From Ornithomonoglobus_A sp045537455 (lineage in GTDB: Bacteria; Bacillota; Clostridia; UBA1381), in assembly GCA_045537455.1 (NCBI GenBank), contig JAZSPM010000157.1, positions 1 through 12,701 on the forward strand: a stretch of DNA of 12,701 bases. The letters run 5' to 3'. Each line of letters begins with the position of its first letter. The stretch's first letter is position 1. Under the pieces are notes generated by a model that saw only the letters and a program-made list of their open reading frames with translations, did not search any database and was not told the DNA's origin. Positions 1-7,231 of this stretch are shown here, in pieces. A program made the translations under genes and the position numbers.

Positions 1-1
1 T

Positions 2-337
2 ATAATGGATAGATTATTTATGTCCGGCGGTGCTGATATGAAATATAAGCCGGCGGCAGGAATATGCTCGGCACGCCGTGGCGGTACTACGGCGGCATAT
101 GACCAGCTGAACAAATATATCGGAATAAATAAAATGATAAATGTTCCGTCACAGTATTGGAATATGGTTCACGGTGCAAAGGCGGAGGATGTTGCAAAGG
201 ATGAGGAGGGTATGCAGATAATGCGTACACTCGGCAAGAACATGGCATGGCTTTTAAAGGTTCTTGAATCTGCAAAAGAAAACGGAATTGAAATCCCTGA
301 ATCGGAAGCACCTGTAAAAACAAATTATATAAGATAA
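2..337 (+). CDS. NADPH-dependent FMN reductase / flavodoxin-family oxidoreductase, C-terminal part (5' truncated by window)
   Basis: The reading frame is open from the first bases of the window, so the real start lies upstream and the ATG at 5 is internal. About 111 C-terminal residues are visible. The core shows SGGADMKYKPAAGICSARRG, then a GGTTAAYDQLNKY segment, a SQYWNMVHG segment and MRTLGKNMAWLLK. This succession is typical of the C-terminal half of flavodoxin-fold NAD(P)H-dependent FMN reductases (iron-sulfur flavoprotein relatives), where the ARRGGTT and SQYWNMVHG segments lie around the FMN/dimer interface. Such enzymes reduce flavin or quinone-like acceptors in the cytoplasm; the substrate cannot be told from this fragment. 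The stop codon at 335-337 runs straight into an intrinsic terminator, so this is the last gene of its transcript. It converges on the minus-strand membrane-protein gene that follows. Confidence 0.85.
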   Translation: MMDRLFMSGGADMKYKPAAGICSARRGGTTAAYDQLNKYIGINKMINVPSQYWNMVHGAKAEDVAKDEEGMQIMRTLGKNMAWLLKVLESAKENGIEIPESEAPVKTNYIR

Positions 338-368
338 AAAATCAGCCCCATATCGGGGCTGATTTTTT
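336..368. terminator. Bidirectional intrinsic terminator between convergent genes
   Basis: A perfect stem of at least 12 bp pairs AAAATCAGCCCC (338-349) with GGGGCTGATTTT (355-366) around a 5-nt loop, ATATC. It has A-runs on the left and T-runs on the right, so it works as a rho-independent terminator on both strands. The flanking A/T runs extend the stem into the stop codons of both genes: TAA at 335-337 on plus and 367-369 on minus. Confidence 0.93.
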
Positions 369-1245
369 AATCCTCTTTAAAAGGGAATATATCGCCTAAA
401 ATATTTTTTGCTTTGTCTTTTACTGCCTGTATTTTTGAAGGCTCTTCATCATATTCGTTTTCTTCAACGTATTCGTCATCATTTTCAACTTCACGTGTAG
501 GACGGAACTTTCTTCTTGGAGCAGCTTCTTCTGCATCGTCCTCAATTTCCTCAACCTCTTCAACTTCAGGCTTTGCTGGTCTGCGTCTTTGTGACATGCG
601 GTCCTCCCATTTCTTGAACACGTCTTCTGACTCTGAAGCAAAATCTGTGCTCTTTCTTTCAGGCATTGCTATTGAACCGTTGGTTGAATAGTTGTCGTTT
701 GAATTTGTAACGTCTGTTTCCATTTCCGTAAAGCCTCCGACGCTGTTTACAAACTTTTCTTCAAGGTCACGGCGTAAAGCTCTGATTTCTGATGTAACAT
801 GAGTTTCCTTCCTTGCAAGCTTATAGAAACGGTTGCCTATCATAAAGCTTAAAACTGCATTTATGATGATTGAGAATATGAACCAGAATGCTATAGAACC
901 CTTTGAAGCATACTTCTTTTCTGCCATTCTCTGTGCTTCTGTGCTTTGAACTACGTTCTGATTTTCGCCTGTTGAAATGGCTGTTGGTATTGGCTTTGAT
1001 GTATCCTGTGTGATGCCTGATGCTGCAACGCCTGCAGTTGTTGTAGTGCCTTCATCTTCTGTTTCTTCGGTTTCGTCTGCCTCATCTGCAACGGATGTGG
1101 GCTGAGTAGTTGTTGTTACTGTGCTGTTGGCAGAAATTGATTTTTTCTTTGATGTTGTAGTCGATGTTGCAAATGCAGTAACCGATGCCAGCATAACAGT
1201 TGCCGTACAAAGTATTAAAAGTATATTTTTAATTGATTTTTTCAT
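367..1245 (-). CDS. Signal-peptide-bearing single-pass membrane protein with acidic, charged cytoplasmic tail, unknown function
   Basis: This 292-residue protein is not recognised as a named family. Residues 1-26 form a signal peptide (MKKS, a hydrophobic core, then a TAFA-type cleavage site). Residues 27-115 are a low-complexity Thr/Ser/Glu-rich stretch likely to lie outside the membrane. A strong transmembrane helix follows at about 117-137 (SIAFWFIFSIIINAVLSFMI). After it come a basic/helical segment (about 140-166) and a long tail alternating Glu/Asp and Arg/Lys clusters (205-290), probably disordered and cytoplasmic. A ribosome binding site, AAAGGAC, precedes the ATG by about 10 nt. The gene starts only 22 nt after the GAP1-like gene and is probably its operon partner, so it may anchor or transmit a signal for that protein; this is inference from position only. 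The operon ends at the terminator at 336-368. Confidence 0.8.
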   Translation of the reverse strand: MKKSIKNILLILCTATVMLASVTAFATSTTTSKKKSISANSTVTTTTQPTSVADEADETEETEDEGTTTTAGVAASGITQDTSKPIPTAISTGENQNVVQSTEAQRMAEKKYASKGSIAFWFIFSIIINAVLSFMIGNRFYKLARKETHVTSEIRALRRDLEEKFVNSVGGFTEMETDVTNSNDNYSTNGSIAMPERKSTDFASESEDVFKKWEDRMSQRRRPAKPEVEEVEEIEDDAEEAAPRRKFRPTREVENDDEYVEENEYDEEPSKIQAVKDKAKNILGDIFPFKED

Positions 1246-1267
1246 TTTAATTTAGTCCTTTCATAAT

Positions 1268-3412
1268 CTATTTATTATTTTCAAATACGGATTTTAACTT
1301 TTTCCTGACAGGAATTTTCAGTTTGTTTTTGCTGGCTTCATAAATTCTTGTATAAGTAAGAAGCTTTTCATCGTCTCTCTTACGTTTAACAAATCCGATC
1401 AGGAACCAATTCCAGAAGCTTGGAGTTACTGTTTCGGTGTTTATCATAATCTCATGATAATGTCCGGTTGTTTCTATAATTTCAAGACCAAGCTTAGGCA
1501 TTACAAAATTATAGCATGACGGCTGAGTTTTCTTCATTTCAAGCAGCAGTTTTCTGAATTTTATTGCCGCTTTCTTTGCCTGTGCCTGATTACCGTAGGT
1601 TCTTTGCCAGCGGTAATATGCATCAAGTAATTTTGTAAGCAGTAAAGGCGACATACTGTCTTCAAGATTTGATTTTACATCCTGCTTTATACTCATATAC
1701 GTTCCGCCCTGATAAGGCTCATAGCCTACCTTGCTCAGCATTGAACGTATACGTCGCATATCCTCTTCCTGCTCACCGCGGGTTTTGGTGTGTTTTGTAA
1801 GCGTTACACCGTAATTTTCCCATTCGGTATCAGTGCTTGAATAAATATATTTCAGACACAGCTTTTTCAACTTTTCATCCTCGGTTGAGCTTTCAAAGTA
1901 TGCTATAAGCTCATCCAGATCATACTTTTCCCAGTTTGACGGAGGCGAGAAGGGCTTGACTCCGTAGCCTGTTATGATTATGCCGGCGGCAATCTCTACG
2001 AATGTAGTAAGATGCATACGGTTTCCGCCGAAGAAGTCCTTCCATGTATCGTCGCCGTATTTATGCTTTAGCTGTGCAAAGAAGCCAAAAAGTACAAATT
2101 TACTCTTGTCACTTATGTTGCTTCCTGCTGCAGCAAGCTTTGCCATGATTTCAGGAACTTTCTTTTTCATTACGGCAACCTGTATTTTTTCGCTGTCTGC
2201 CGATGAGAATACGGCACCCAAATCATATATTTCACCTTTTGCAAGATTGTCTATTGCCTGAGTAAGATACGAATCGGTTAAAGTCTCAAGCTCATCGGGG
2301 AACAGGTCTATGTTATCATACATAACCTTTGTAACTTCAAAGCGGACATCTGCGTAAGCTTCCTCGTTTATGTGCGGATATATATCCCTTGCACGTTTTG
2401 CAAAAGCTTTATCGCCGACTGATGCTTTAAGCTTTATAAGCTTTCCGCCCGTTCCCTGCTTGTTTGTATTTTCAAAGCTTGCAATCCAGTCTGCAAGTCC
2501 TTCAGGTGAGTGGATTTTAAGCTCGTTATACTCGTTTCTTAAAGTTTTAACATCCCATTTTTCAAGAAGCGGAGATATCTCATACGAAGAAAAATCAATC
2601 TTATCTATATCAATATACATACAGGTTGGTTTTGATTCTATCGCTTCTTTTACTATATTATTTTGACCCTTTATTGTTCCGTGAAGACATATCTTGTCCT
2701 GTTTGTCGGACGGAAGATATACATTATATGTGGAAACCCCGGCTCCGAGGCTCACATCTCTTGGAAGAAGATATTTTAAAGCGATTATATATTTTTCTGT
2801 TTCTTCACCGGATACAGTTGATATACAAATATTTTTTACGTTACTGCCCATAAGAAGCATCTGTACATGATTCATAAGATACGAAAGCTCTTTCTTGTGA
2901 GAACCTATGAAGCTTAGTATCTCTTCTTCAAATTCAGTATTGACTTCTGCACTTTCAAGTATCGGAAGATACTGCACCAAATCCTTTGATAGCTCATTCA
3001 CCGTAAGATGAGTTTTAAAGGTTTTACTGCGACAATAGCGTTCAGGGAAGAACTCGTCGTCAACCCCGTCAAAAATTAATGCGTGAGAGAAGAAATTTCC
3101 CTCGTGTCCCTGGTGGTCAACACCTGAGAAAACTGCCTGAATTGCGGCATATTTTCCGTTGGAAAGTCTGAGAGTTCTGAATGTTTTCGGGAACTGCTCA
3201 GGTACACTCGGATCGCCCAGAACATCCGAATATTCTTTTTTGTTGTTTTTGGGCAGTCTGTAATTTGCAAATCTTGTTATTTCATCAAGGTCTGCACGCT
3301 CCAAGCCCTGAGAACATGAATAAATTCTCGTTCCCGATTGGTTGGTGAGACCAAGTTGTGGGTCTGACAGGCTGTGAAGCACTGAGGTATATATTATTTG
3401 GTATACCTTCAT
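1268..3412 (-). CDS. GTPase-associated protein 1-like (GAP1-N2 type) large cytoplasmic protein
   Basis: This 714-residue soluble protein has no signal peptide or TM helix. Its N-terminus opens with the pattern IIYTSVLHSL...GLTNQSG (about 6-27), and residues 100-112 carry HQGHEGNFFSHAL, with His110. The layout of an early YTS strand, a strand with LSNGKYAAIQAVF, then a G-N-F-F-S-H-A-L motif matches my memory of the GAP1-N2 domain (GTPase-associated protein 1, N-terminal domain type 2), usually followed by the helical GAP1-M domain. Those proteins accompany GTPases in predicted NTP-dependent conflict or signalling systems; their biochemical role is unknown. The C-terminal half (about 330-714) looks mostly helical and ends in a basic region. 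The start is supported by GGAAGGAG about 9 nt upstream. No GTPase gene is in the window. The immediate neighbours are the upstream leader/hairpin and the downstream membrane protein. The family call is moderately sure; the function is not known. Confidence 0.72.
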   Translation of the reverse strand: MKVYQIIYTSVLHSLSDPQLGLTNQSGTRIYSCSQGLERADLDEITRFANYRLPKNNKKEYSDVLGDPSVPEQFPKTFRTLRLSNGKYAAIQAVFSGVDHQGHEGNFFSHALIFDGVDDEFFPERYCRSKTFKTHLTVNELSKDLVQYLPILESAEVNTEFEEEILSFIGSHKKELSYLMNHVQMLLMGSNVKNICISTVSGEETEKYIIALKYLLPRDVSLGAGVSTYNVYLPSDKQDKICLHGTIKGQNNIVKEAIESKPTCMYIDIDKIDFSSYEISPLLEKWDVKTLRNEYNELKIHSPEGLADWIASFENTNKQGTGGKLIKLKASVGDKAFAKRARDIYPHINEEAYADVRFEVTKVMYDNIDLFPDELETLTDSYLTQAIDNLAKGEIYDLGAVFSSADSEKIQVAVMKKKVPEIMAKLAAAGSNISDKSKFVLFGFFAQLKHKYGDDTWKDFFGGNRMHLTTFVEIAAGIIITGYGVKPFSPPSNWEKYDLDELIAYFESSTEDEKLKKLCLKYIYSSTDTEWENYGVTLTKHTKTRGEQEEDMRRIRSMLSKVGYEPYQGGTYMSIKQDVKSNLEDSMSPLLLTKLLDAYYRWQRTYGNQAQAKKAAIKFRKLLLEMKKTQPSCYNFVMPKLGLEIIETTGHYHEIMINTETVTPSFWNWFLIGFVKRKRDDEKLLTYTRIYEASKNKLKIPVRKKLKSVFENNK

Positions 3413-3573
3413 TAAATTAATCTCCTTCCTTAATTTAGTTGCGGCTTGGTCTTTTTCCGCATCTTACCATCAAAACCCGCAAGGCAGTACACCAGTACGG
3501 CTCTTACGTGTTTTTATAGCAACCTGCGAAAAAACTCCTAAGCCTGTTTTTTTATTTTTGTAACGTTCATTAT
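3413..3573 (-). promoter_or_regulatory. Candidate structured leader upstream of the GAP1-like gene
   Basis: Read on the minus strand, this stretch follows the 98-nt hairpin and leads into the GAP1-like gene. Two pairings compete for the same bases. CGCAGG (plus 3523-3528) can pair with CCTTGCG (3478-3484) with one bulged base, while TTGCGG (3477-3482) can pair perfectly with CCGCAA (3439-3444). A small GTAC-TGGT-GTAC hairpin lies between them. This arrangement is compatible with a switching leader, but it matches no riboswitch class I know, and no terminator T-run follows either helix. It could equally be a relic of a small gene. I found no convincing sigma-A promoter in it. Confidence 0.35.
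3538..3570 (-). CDS. Possible 10-codon leader peptide, with potential -1 frameshift extension to 33 residues
   Basis: An ATG at 3570-3568 is preceded 7 nt upstream by a near-perfect Shine-Dalgarno, GGAGGA (plus 3578-3583). The frame reads MNVTKIKKQA and stops at TAG (3540-3538). It contains a run of seven A (3553-3547) read as AAA AAA C. A -1 slip there would continue to TGA at 3472-3470 and give a 33-residue basic peptide ending in RTGVLPCGF. The same zero frame also resumes after two stops (TAG, then TAA at 3516-3514) and runs to TAA at 3432-3430, just before the GAP1-gene ribosome binding site. The strong start signals argue for translation initiation; the product and role are unknown. It could be decayed coding sequence. 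Confidence 0.3.
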   Translation of the reverse strand: MNVTKIKKQA

Positions 3574-3671
3574 CAAGTCCTCCGAAAGTGTTTAAAATTA
3601 CATTTCAAAAATTTCGTATGCATCGTAATATCGAAATTTTTGAGTAATTTTTAATACTTTCGAGGGACTTG
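3574..3671. repeat. 98-nt long imperfect inverted repeat (hairpin or MITE-like)
   Basis: The two ends are exact inverse copies (CAAGTCC at 3574-3580, GGACTTG at 3665-3671). The arms then pair almost throughout, apart from a few mismatches and a 3-nt bulge near 3601-3603, down to CAAAAATTTCG-type segments with 12 of 12 pairs (plus 3605-3616 against 3632-3643). The loop is about 15 nt. It begins 3 nt after the ABC gene's stop codon. On the minus strand its 3' arm contains the GGAGGA ribosome binding site of the short ORF. No T-run follows on either strand, so it is not a standard terminator. It could be a non-autonomous mobile repeat (MITE), an mRNA 3'-end stabiliser or processing signal, or a structure hiding the ribosome binding site. 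No clear target-site duplication is visible. Confidence 0.88.
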
Positions 3672-3674
3672 TGA

Positions 3675-5483
3675 TTAGTCAAGTTCTTTTAACCCTGTAT
3701 AAAGCTCATAATAACGACCTTTCATTGCGAGCAGCTCCGCATGGTCGCCGCGTTCTATGATTTCGCCGTTTTCAAGCACCATGATTGCATTTGAATTACG
3801 TATTGTTGAAAGCCTGTGAGCAATAACAAACGTAGTTCTGTTTTCCATAAGGGCATCCATGCCCTCGTTTATGTTCTTTTCTGTCATGGTATCGACTGAG
3901 CTTGTGGCTTCGTCAAGTACAAGAATCGGTGCTTTTGAAAGTGCTGCACGTGCAATATTCAAAAGCTGACGCTGCCCCTGTGACAGATTTGAACCGTCGC
4001 CTTCAAGAATTGTGTCGTAGCCGTCAGGCAGATGCTTTATAAAGCTGTGTGCGTTTGCTGTTTTTGCCGCGGCTTTTACTTCCTCGTCCGTTGCGTCAAG
4101 TCTGCCGTAACGGATGTTTTCCATAACAGTTCCTGTAAACAAGTGCGTATCCTGAAGCACAACTGCAATATTTTTGCGAAGTGATTCACGTGTGATATTT
4201 TCTATATTTACTCCATCAACTGTTATTTCGCCCTTGTTAATATCATAAAATCTTGTAATAAGATTTGTGATTGTTGTTTTTCCTGCTCCTGTAGAGCCTA
4301 CAAGAGCTATTTTCTGCCCCGGATGTGCATAGATTGAAACATCCTTTAATATTGTTTTGTCAGGATTATATCCAAAGGTTACGTTATCAATTACAACATC
4401 ACCTTTGATTTTGTCCATAGGTTTTTCATCTGCAAGAGTCTTTTCAGGCTCCATGTCCATAACCTCAAACACACGCTCAGCTCCTGCCAATGATGACATA
4501 ACTGTTGTAAGCTGCTGTGAAAGCTCGTTTATAGGACGTGAAAAATGGCGTGAAAAGTTTACAAATACAGTCAGACCACCTACGTCAAAGCCTCTTATGA
4601 CGCACAATATTGCACCTACTGCCGATGTTACAGTATAATTTACCTGACCGAGTGCATTCATGCACGGTCCCATTATACCGCCTGCAAACTGAGCCTTAAC
4701 CTGTGCGTTCCTGAGCTGTTCGTTAAGCTCGGAAAACTCTTTTATTGACTGCTCCTCGTGACAGAATACCTTTATTACCTTTTGTCCTGTTACACTTTCT
4801 TCAATAAAGCCGTTTACCTTACCCAATGCTTTTTGCTGTTCGCTGAAGTTCTTGCGTGACCTTTTTGCAATGGTTGTACCTACCTTTGCCATAATCGGTG
4901 CCATGATAAGCGTTACTATTGTAAGCGGTACATTTGTATAAAGCATCAGGCATAGCGAGCCGATAAGATTTATTAAACCCGAAAACATATGAACTATTGT
5001 ATTATTTAGTGTTTCGCCTATAGTATCAACATCGTTTGTAAAGCGGCTCATTACCTCACCTGTAGGGTGTGTGTCAAAAAATTTTACAGGAAGCTGTTGC
5101 ATTTTTTCAAACAGCTCTGACCTGATTTTTGATAAAGCTTTTTGTGATACTCCAATCATAGTTTTTGACTGAAGGTATGTTGAAGCAACGCCTATCAGGA
5201 ATACACCTGCCATGATAAATAATGAGCGAAGCAAGCCTGATACATCACCGAAGCTTTCTCCTGTAGGCAGGAGATAATTGTTCATGATAGGTCTTATCAT
5301 GTATGAGCCGGCAAGTGATGATACAGCACTGAGGATAACGCACAGAAATGCAAATCCTATTTTTGCTTTATCATCCTTGACATATCCCAAGACTCTTTTG
5401 ATTGCGGCTTTTGTGTTTTTTGGTTTTTTTACCGGTGTCTGAAATCTTCCCGGGCCTCTGCCCGGCGGTCCCATAGGAGGCAT
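3675..5483 (-). CDS. Heterodimeric ABC exporter, half-transporter with the intact catalytic ATP site (TM288-like)
   Basis: This 602-residue half-transporter is a type I ABC exporter subunit: a six-helix membrane domain (about 40-320) fused to an ATPase domain (about 360-600). Visible motifs are Walker A GSTGAGKTT (396-404), Q-loop Gln444, signature NLSQGQ (499-504), Walker B ILVLDEAT with catalytic Glu525, and switch His556 in IAHRLST. The signature deviates from LSGGQ (SQGQ), while the Glu and His are canonical. That is the pattern of the TM288-like partner in heterodimers such as TM287/288, LmrCD and BmrCD. It would pump lipid-like, peptide or drug substrates outward; the substrate is not predictable. 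The N-terminus is a Pro/Gly/Met-rich extension (MPPMGPPGRGPGRF), common in this clade. The ATG starts 1 nt after the partner gene's stop, with GGAGG 9 nt upstream inside the partner's coding end, suggesting coupled translation. Confidence 0.95.
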   Translation of the reverse strand: MPPMGPPGRGPGRFQTPVKKPKNTKAAIKRVLGYVKDDKAKIGFAFLCVILSAVSSLAGSYMIRPIMNNYLLPTGESFGDVSGLLRSLFIMAGVFLIGVASTYLQSKTMIGVSQKALSKIRSELFEKMQQLPVKFFDTHPTGEVMSRFTNDVDTIGETLNNTIVHMFSGLINLIGSLCLMLYTNVPLTIVTLIMAPIMAKVGTTIAKRSRKNFSEQQKALGKVNGFIEESVTGQKVIKVFCHEEQSIKEFSELNEQLRNAQVKAQFAGGIMGPCMNALGQVNYTVTSAVGAILCVIRGFDVGGLTVFVNFSRHFSRPINELSQQLTTVMSSLAGAERVFEVMDMEPEKTLADEKPMDKIKGDVVIDNVTFGYNPDKTILKDVSIYAHPGQKIALVGSTGAGKTTITNLITRFYDINKGEITVDGVNIENITRESLRKNIAVVLQDTHLFTGTVMENIRYGRLDATDEEVKAAAKTANAHSFIKHLPDGYDTILEGDGSNLSQGQRQLLNIARAALSKAPILVLDEATSSVDTMTEKNINEGMDALMENRTTFVIAHRLSTIRNSNAIMVLENGEIIERGDHAELLAMKGRYYELYTGLKELD

Positions 5484-5484
5484 A

Positions 5485-7218
5485 TTAAGACACCTCCTTT
5501 ATATCGGTCTGAGACGAATATATTTCACGGTATTCAGCATTGCTCTTTAAAAGCTCCTCGTGAGTACCCATTCCCGAAATACGTCCATCCTCAAGTACAA
5601 TTATTTTATCTGCATTCTCAACTGAATTAATACGCTGAGAAATGATTATCTTTGTTGAGTCTTTCAGTGAAGTCTTGAATGCTTCTCTGATTTTTGCTTC
5701 TGTAGCTGTGTCAACAGCACTTGTGCTGTCGTCAAGAATTAAAATTCTTGGTTTTTTCAGTAATGCACGGGCGATACAAAGTCTTTGCTTCTGACCGCCT
5801 GAAACATTGACGCCTCCCTGACCAAGCTCTGTTTCGTATCCTTTTGTGAATGAGGTTACAAAGCTATGTGCCTGAGCACTGTCAGCTGCGGCTTCAATTT
5901 CTTCATTAGTGGCATTTTCGTCGCCCCATTTCAGGTTATCCATGATTGTTCCTGAAAACAGTACGTTCTTTTGAAGAACCATACCTACGGCATTTCTAAG
6001 ATGCTCAATGCTGTAATCCTTTACGTTTATGCCGTCAATCAGAACCTCACCTGCAGTTACATCGTAAAGACGGGGGATAAGCTGTACAAGTGATGATTTT
6101 CCGCTTCCTGTTGCCCCTATAATCCCGACAGTTTCGCCGGGTTTTATTGTAAACGAAATATTATCAAGAACATTTTCTTCACGGTTTAAATAGTATTTGA
6201 ATGAAACATTTCTGAACTCTATTTCGCCTTTTGTAATTGTCTTATCCTTATGCTCTGCATGGTCATCGTTCAGGTCAACCTCGGTATCAAGGATTGCCGT
6301 TACACGCTTTGATGAAGCCAAAGCTCTTGATGACTGAATAATAATCATTGACAGCATCATCAATGATGAAAGTATCTGAGTTATATATGTTGTGAATGCC
6401 GTTAAATCACCAACCTGCATATTGCCGTCAAGAACAAGCTTTCCACCGTTCCATATAACAAGCAGGGTTGTTATGTTCATTGCAAGCGTCATTACCGGCA
6501 TTGTGCAGATAACAACCTTCATTGCGTTAAGAGTTGAGTTCATTAAATCCTCGTTTGAGGTTTTGAATTTTTCAATTTCAAAATCTTCACGTACAAATGA
6601 TTTTACAACACGCACATTGGTGATGTTTTCCTGAACACCGGAATTAAGTGCATCAAGTTTTTTCTGCATTATTCCAAATCTCGGAAAGCCGGTTTTCAGA
6701 ATAATAAATATTGCTGCCGCAAGGCAAGGTATAACATAAATCAATACCATTGCAAGCTGTTTGTTTATGCTCAGAGCCATAATAAGACCGCCTATGAGCA
6801 TACCGGGTGATCGCATCGCCATAATAAGCAACATTCTTGTGAAATTCTGTAATTGAGTAATGTCGTTTGTAAGACGTGTTACAAGCGAGCCTGTAGAAAA
6901 TGTATCTATATTCTTAAAAGAAAACTTTTGTACTTTAGCGAAAAGGTCTTTTCTGAGGTCAGCAGTAAAATATATTGATGCCTTTACTGAAAGATAATGA
7001 CCTCCTATACCTCCGATTATCATAAGTAGTATACAGCCAAACATTACACCGGCTCTGCCGATAATGTATGCTGTGTCTGCGTTTGCAATACCTTCATTAA
7101 TCATGCTTGACATGATTTTCGGAAGAACAATTTCGCCTCCGACCTCGGTCAGCATAAGCAAAGGACCGAATATAAAATACGGAAGATATTGCAGAATATA
7201 CTTTTTATAATACTTCAA
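5485..7218 (-). CDS. Heterodimeric ABC exporter, half-transporter with degenerate ATP site (TM287-like)
   Basis: This 577-residue partner subunit has a six-helix membrane domain (about 10-300) and an ATPase domain (about 330-570). Walker A is GATGSGKSS (368-376), Q-loop is Gln416, and the signature is the canonical VSGGQ (472-476). Walker B reads LILDDST, so the catalytic Glu is replaced by Asp497, and the switch His is replaced by Gln528 (IISQRI). Its own ATP site should therefore bind but hydrolyse poorly, while its canonical signature completes the active site of the other subunit. This is typical of heterodimeric exporters and not a sign of decay. The start codon is TTG (7218-7216), preceded by AGAAGGA about 9 nt upstream. 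No in-frame ATG is available before residue 22, so TTG is the best choice. It lies 13 nt after the aminotransferase gene and is presumably co-transcribed with it. Confidence 0.95.
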   Translation of the reverse strand: MKYYKKYILQYLPYFIFGPLLMLTEVGGEIVLPKIMSSMINEGIANADTAYIIGRAGVMFGCILLMIIGGIGGHYLSVKASIYFTADLRKDLFAKVQKFSFKNIDTFSTGSLVTRLTNDITQLQNFTRMLLIMAMRSPGMLIGGLIMALSINKQLAMVLIYVIPCLAAAIFIILKTGFPRFGIMQKKLDALNSGVQENITNVRVVKSFVREDFEIEKFKTSNEDLMNSTLNAMKVVICTMPVMTLAMNITTLLVIWNGGKLVLDGNMQVGDLTAFTTYITQILSSLMMLSMIIIQSSRALASSKRVTAILDTEVDLNDDHAEHKDKTITKGEIEFRNVSFKYYLNREENVLDNISFTIKPGETVGIIGATGSGKSSLVQLIPRLYDVTAGEVLIDGINVKDYSIEHLRNAVGMVLQKNVLFSGTIMDNLKWGDENATNEEIEAAADSAQAHSFVTSFTKGYETELGQGGVNVSGGQKQRLCIARALLKKPRILILDDSTSAVDTATEAKIREAFKTSLKDSTKIIISQRINSVENADKIIVLEDGRISGMGTHEELLKSNAEYREIYSSQTDIKEVS

Positions 7219-7231
7219 CTTTGTTTCCTTC

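Noticed and set aside
3413..3540. Group II intron domain V or a known riboswitch in the leader
   Set aside because: An AGAGCCGTAC stretch recalls domain V, but the matching GTACGGTTC arm and AGC/AY features are absent. I could not fit c-di-GMP, THF, preQ1 or guanidine riboswitch consensus either.
3574..3671. Intrinsic terminator for the ABC operon
   Set aside because: The hairpin is far too long and no T-run follows it on the minus strand.
5485..7218. ABC subunit as a decaying pseudogene because Walker B Glu and switch His are missing
   Set aside because: Asp and Gln at these positions are the normal state of the degenerate-site subunit of heterodimeric exporters, and the frame is intact.
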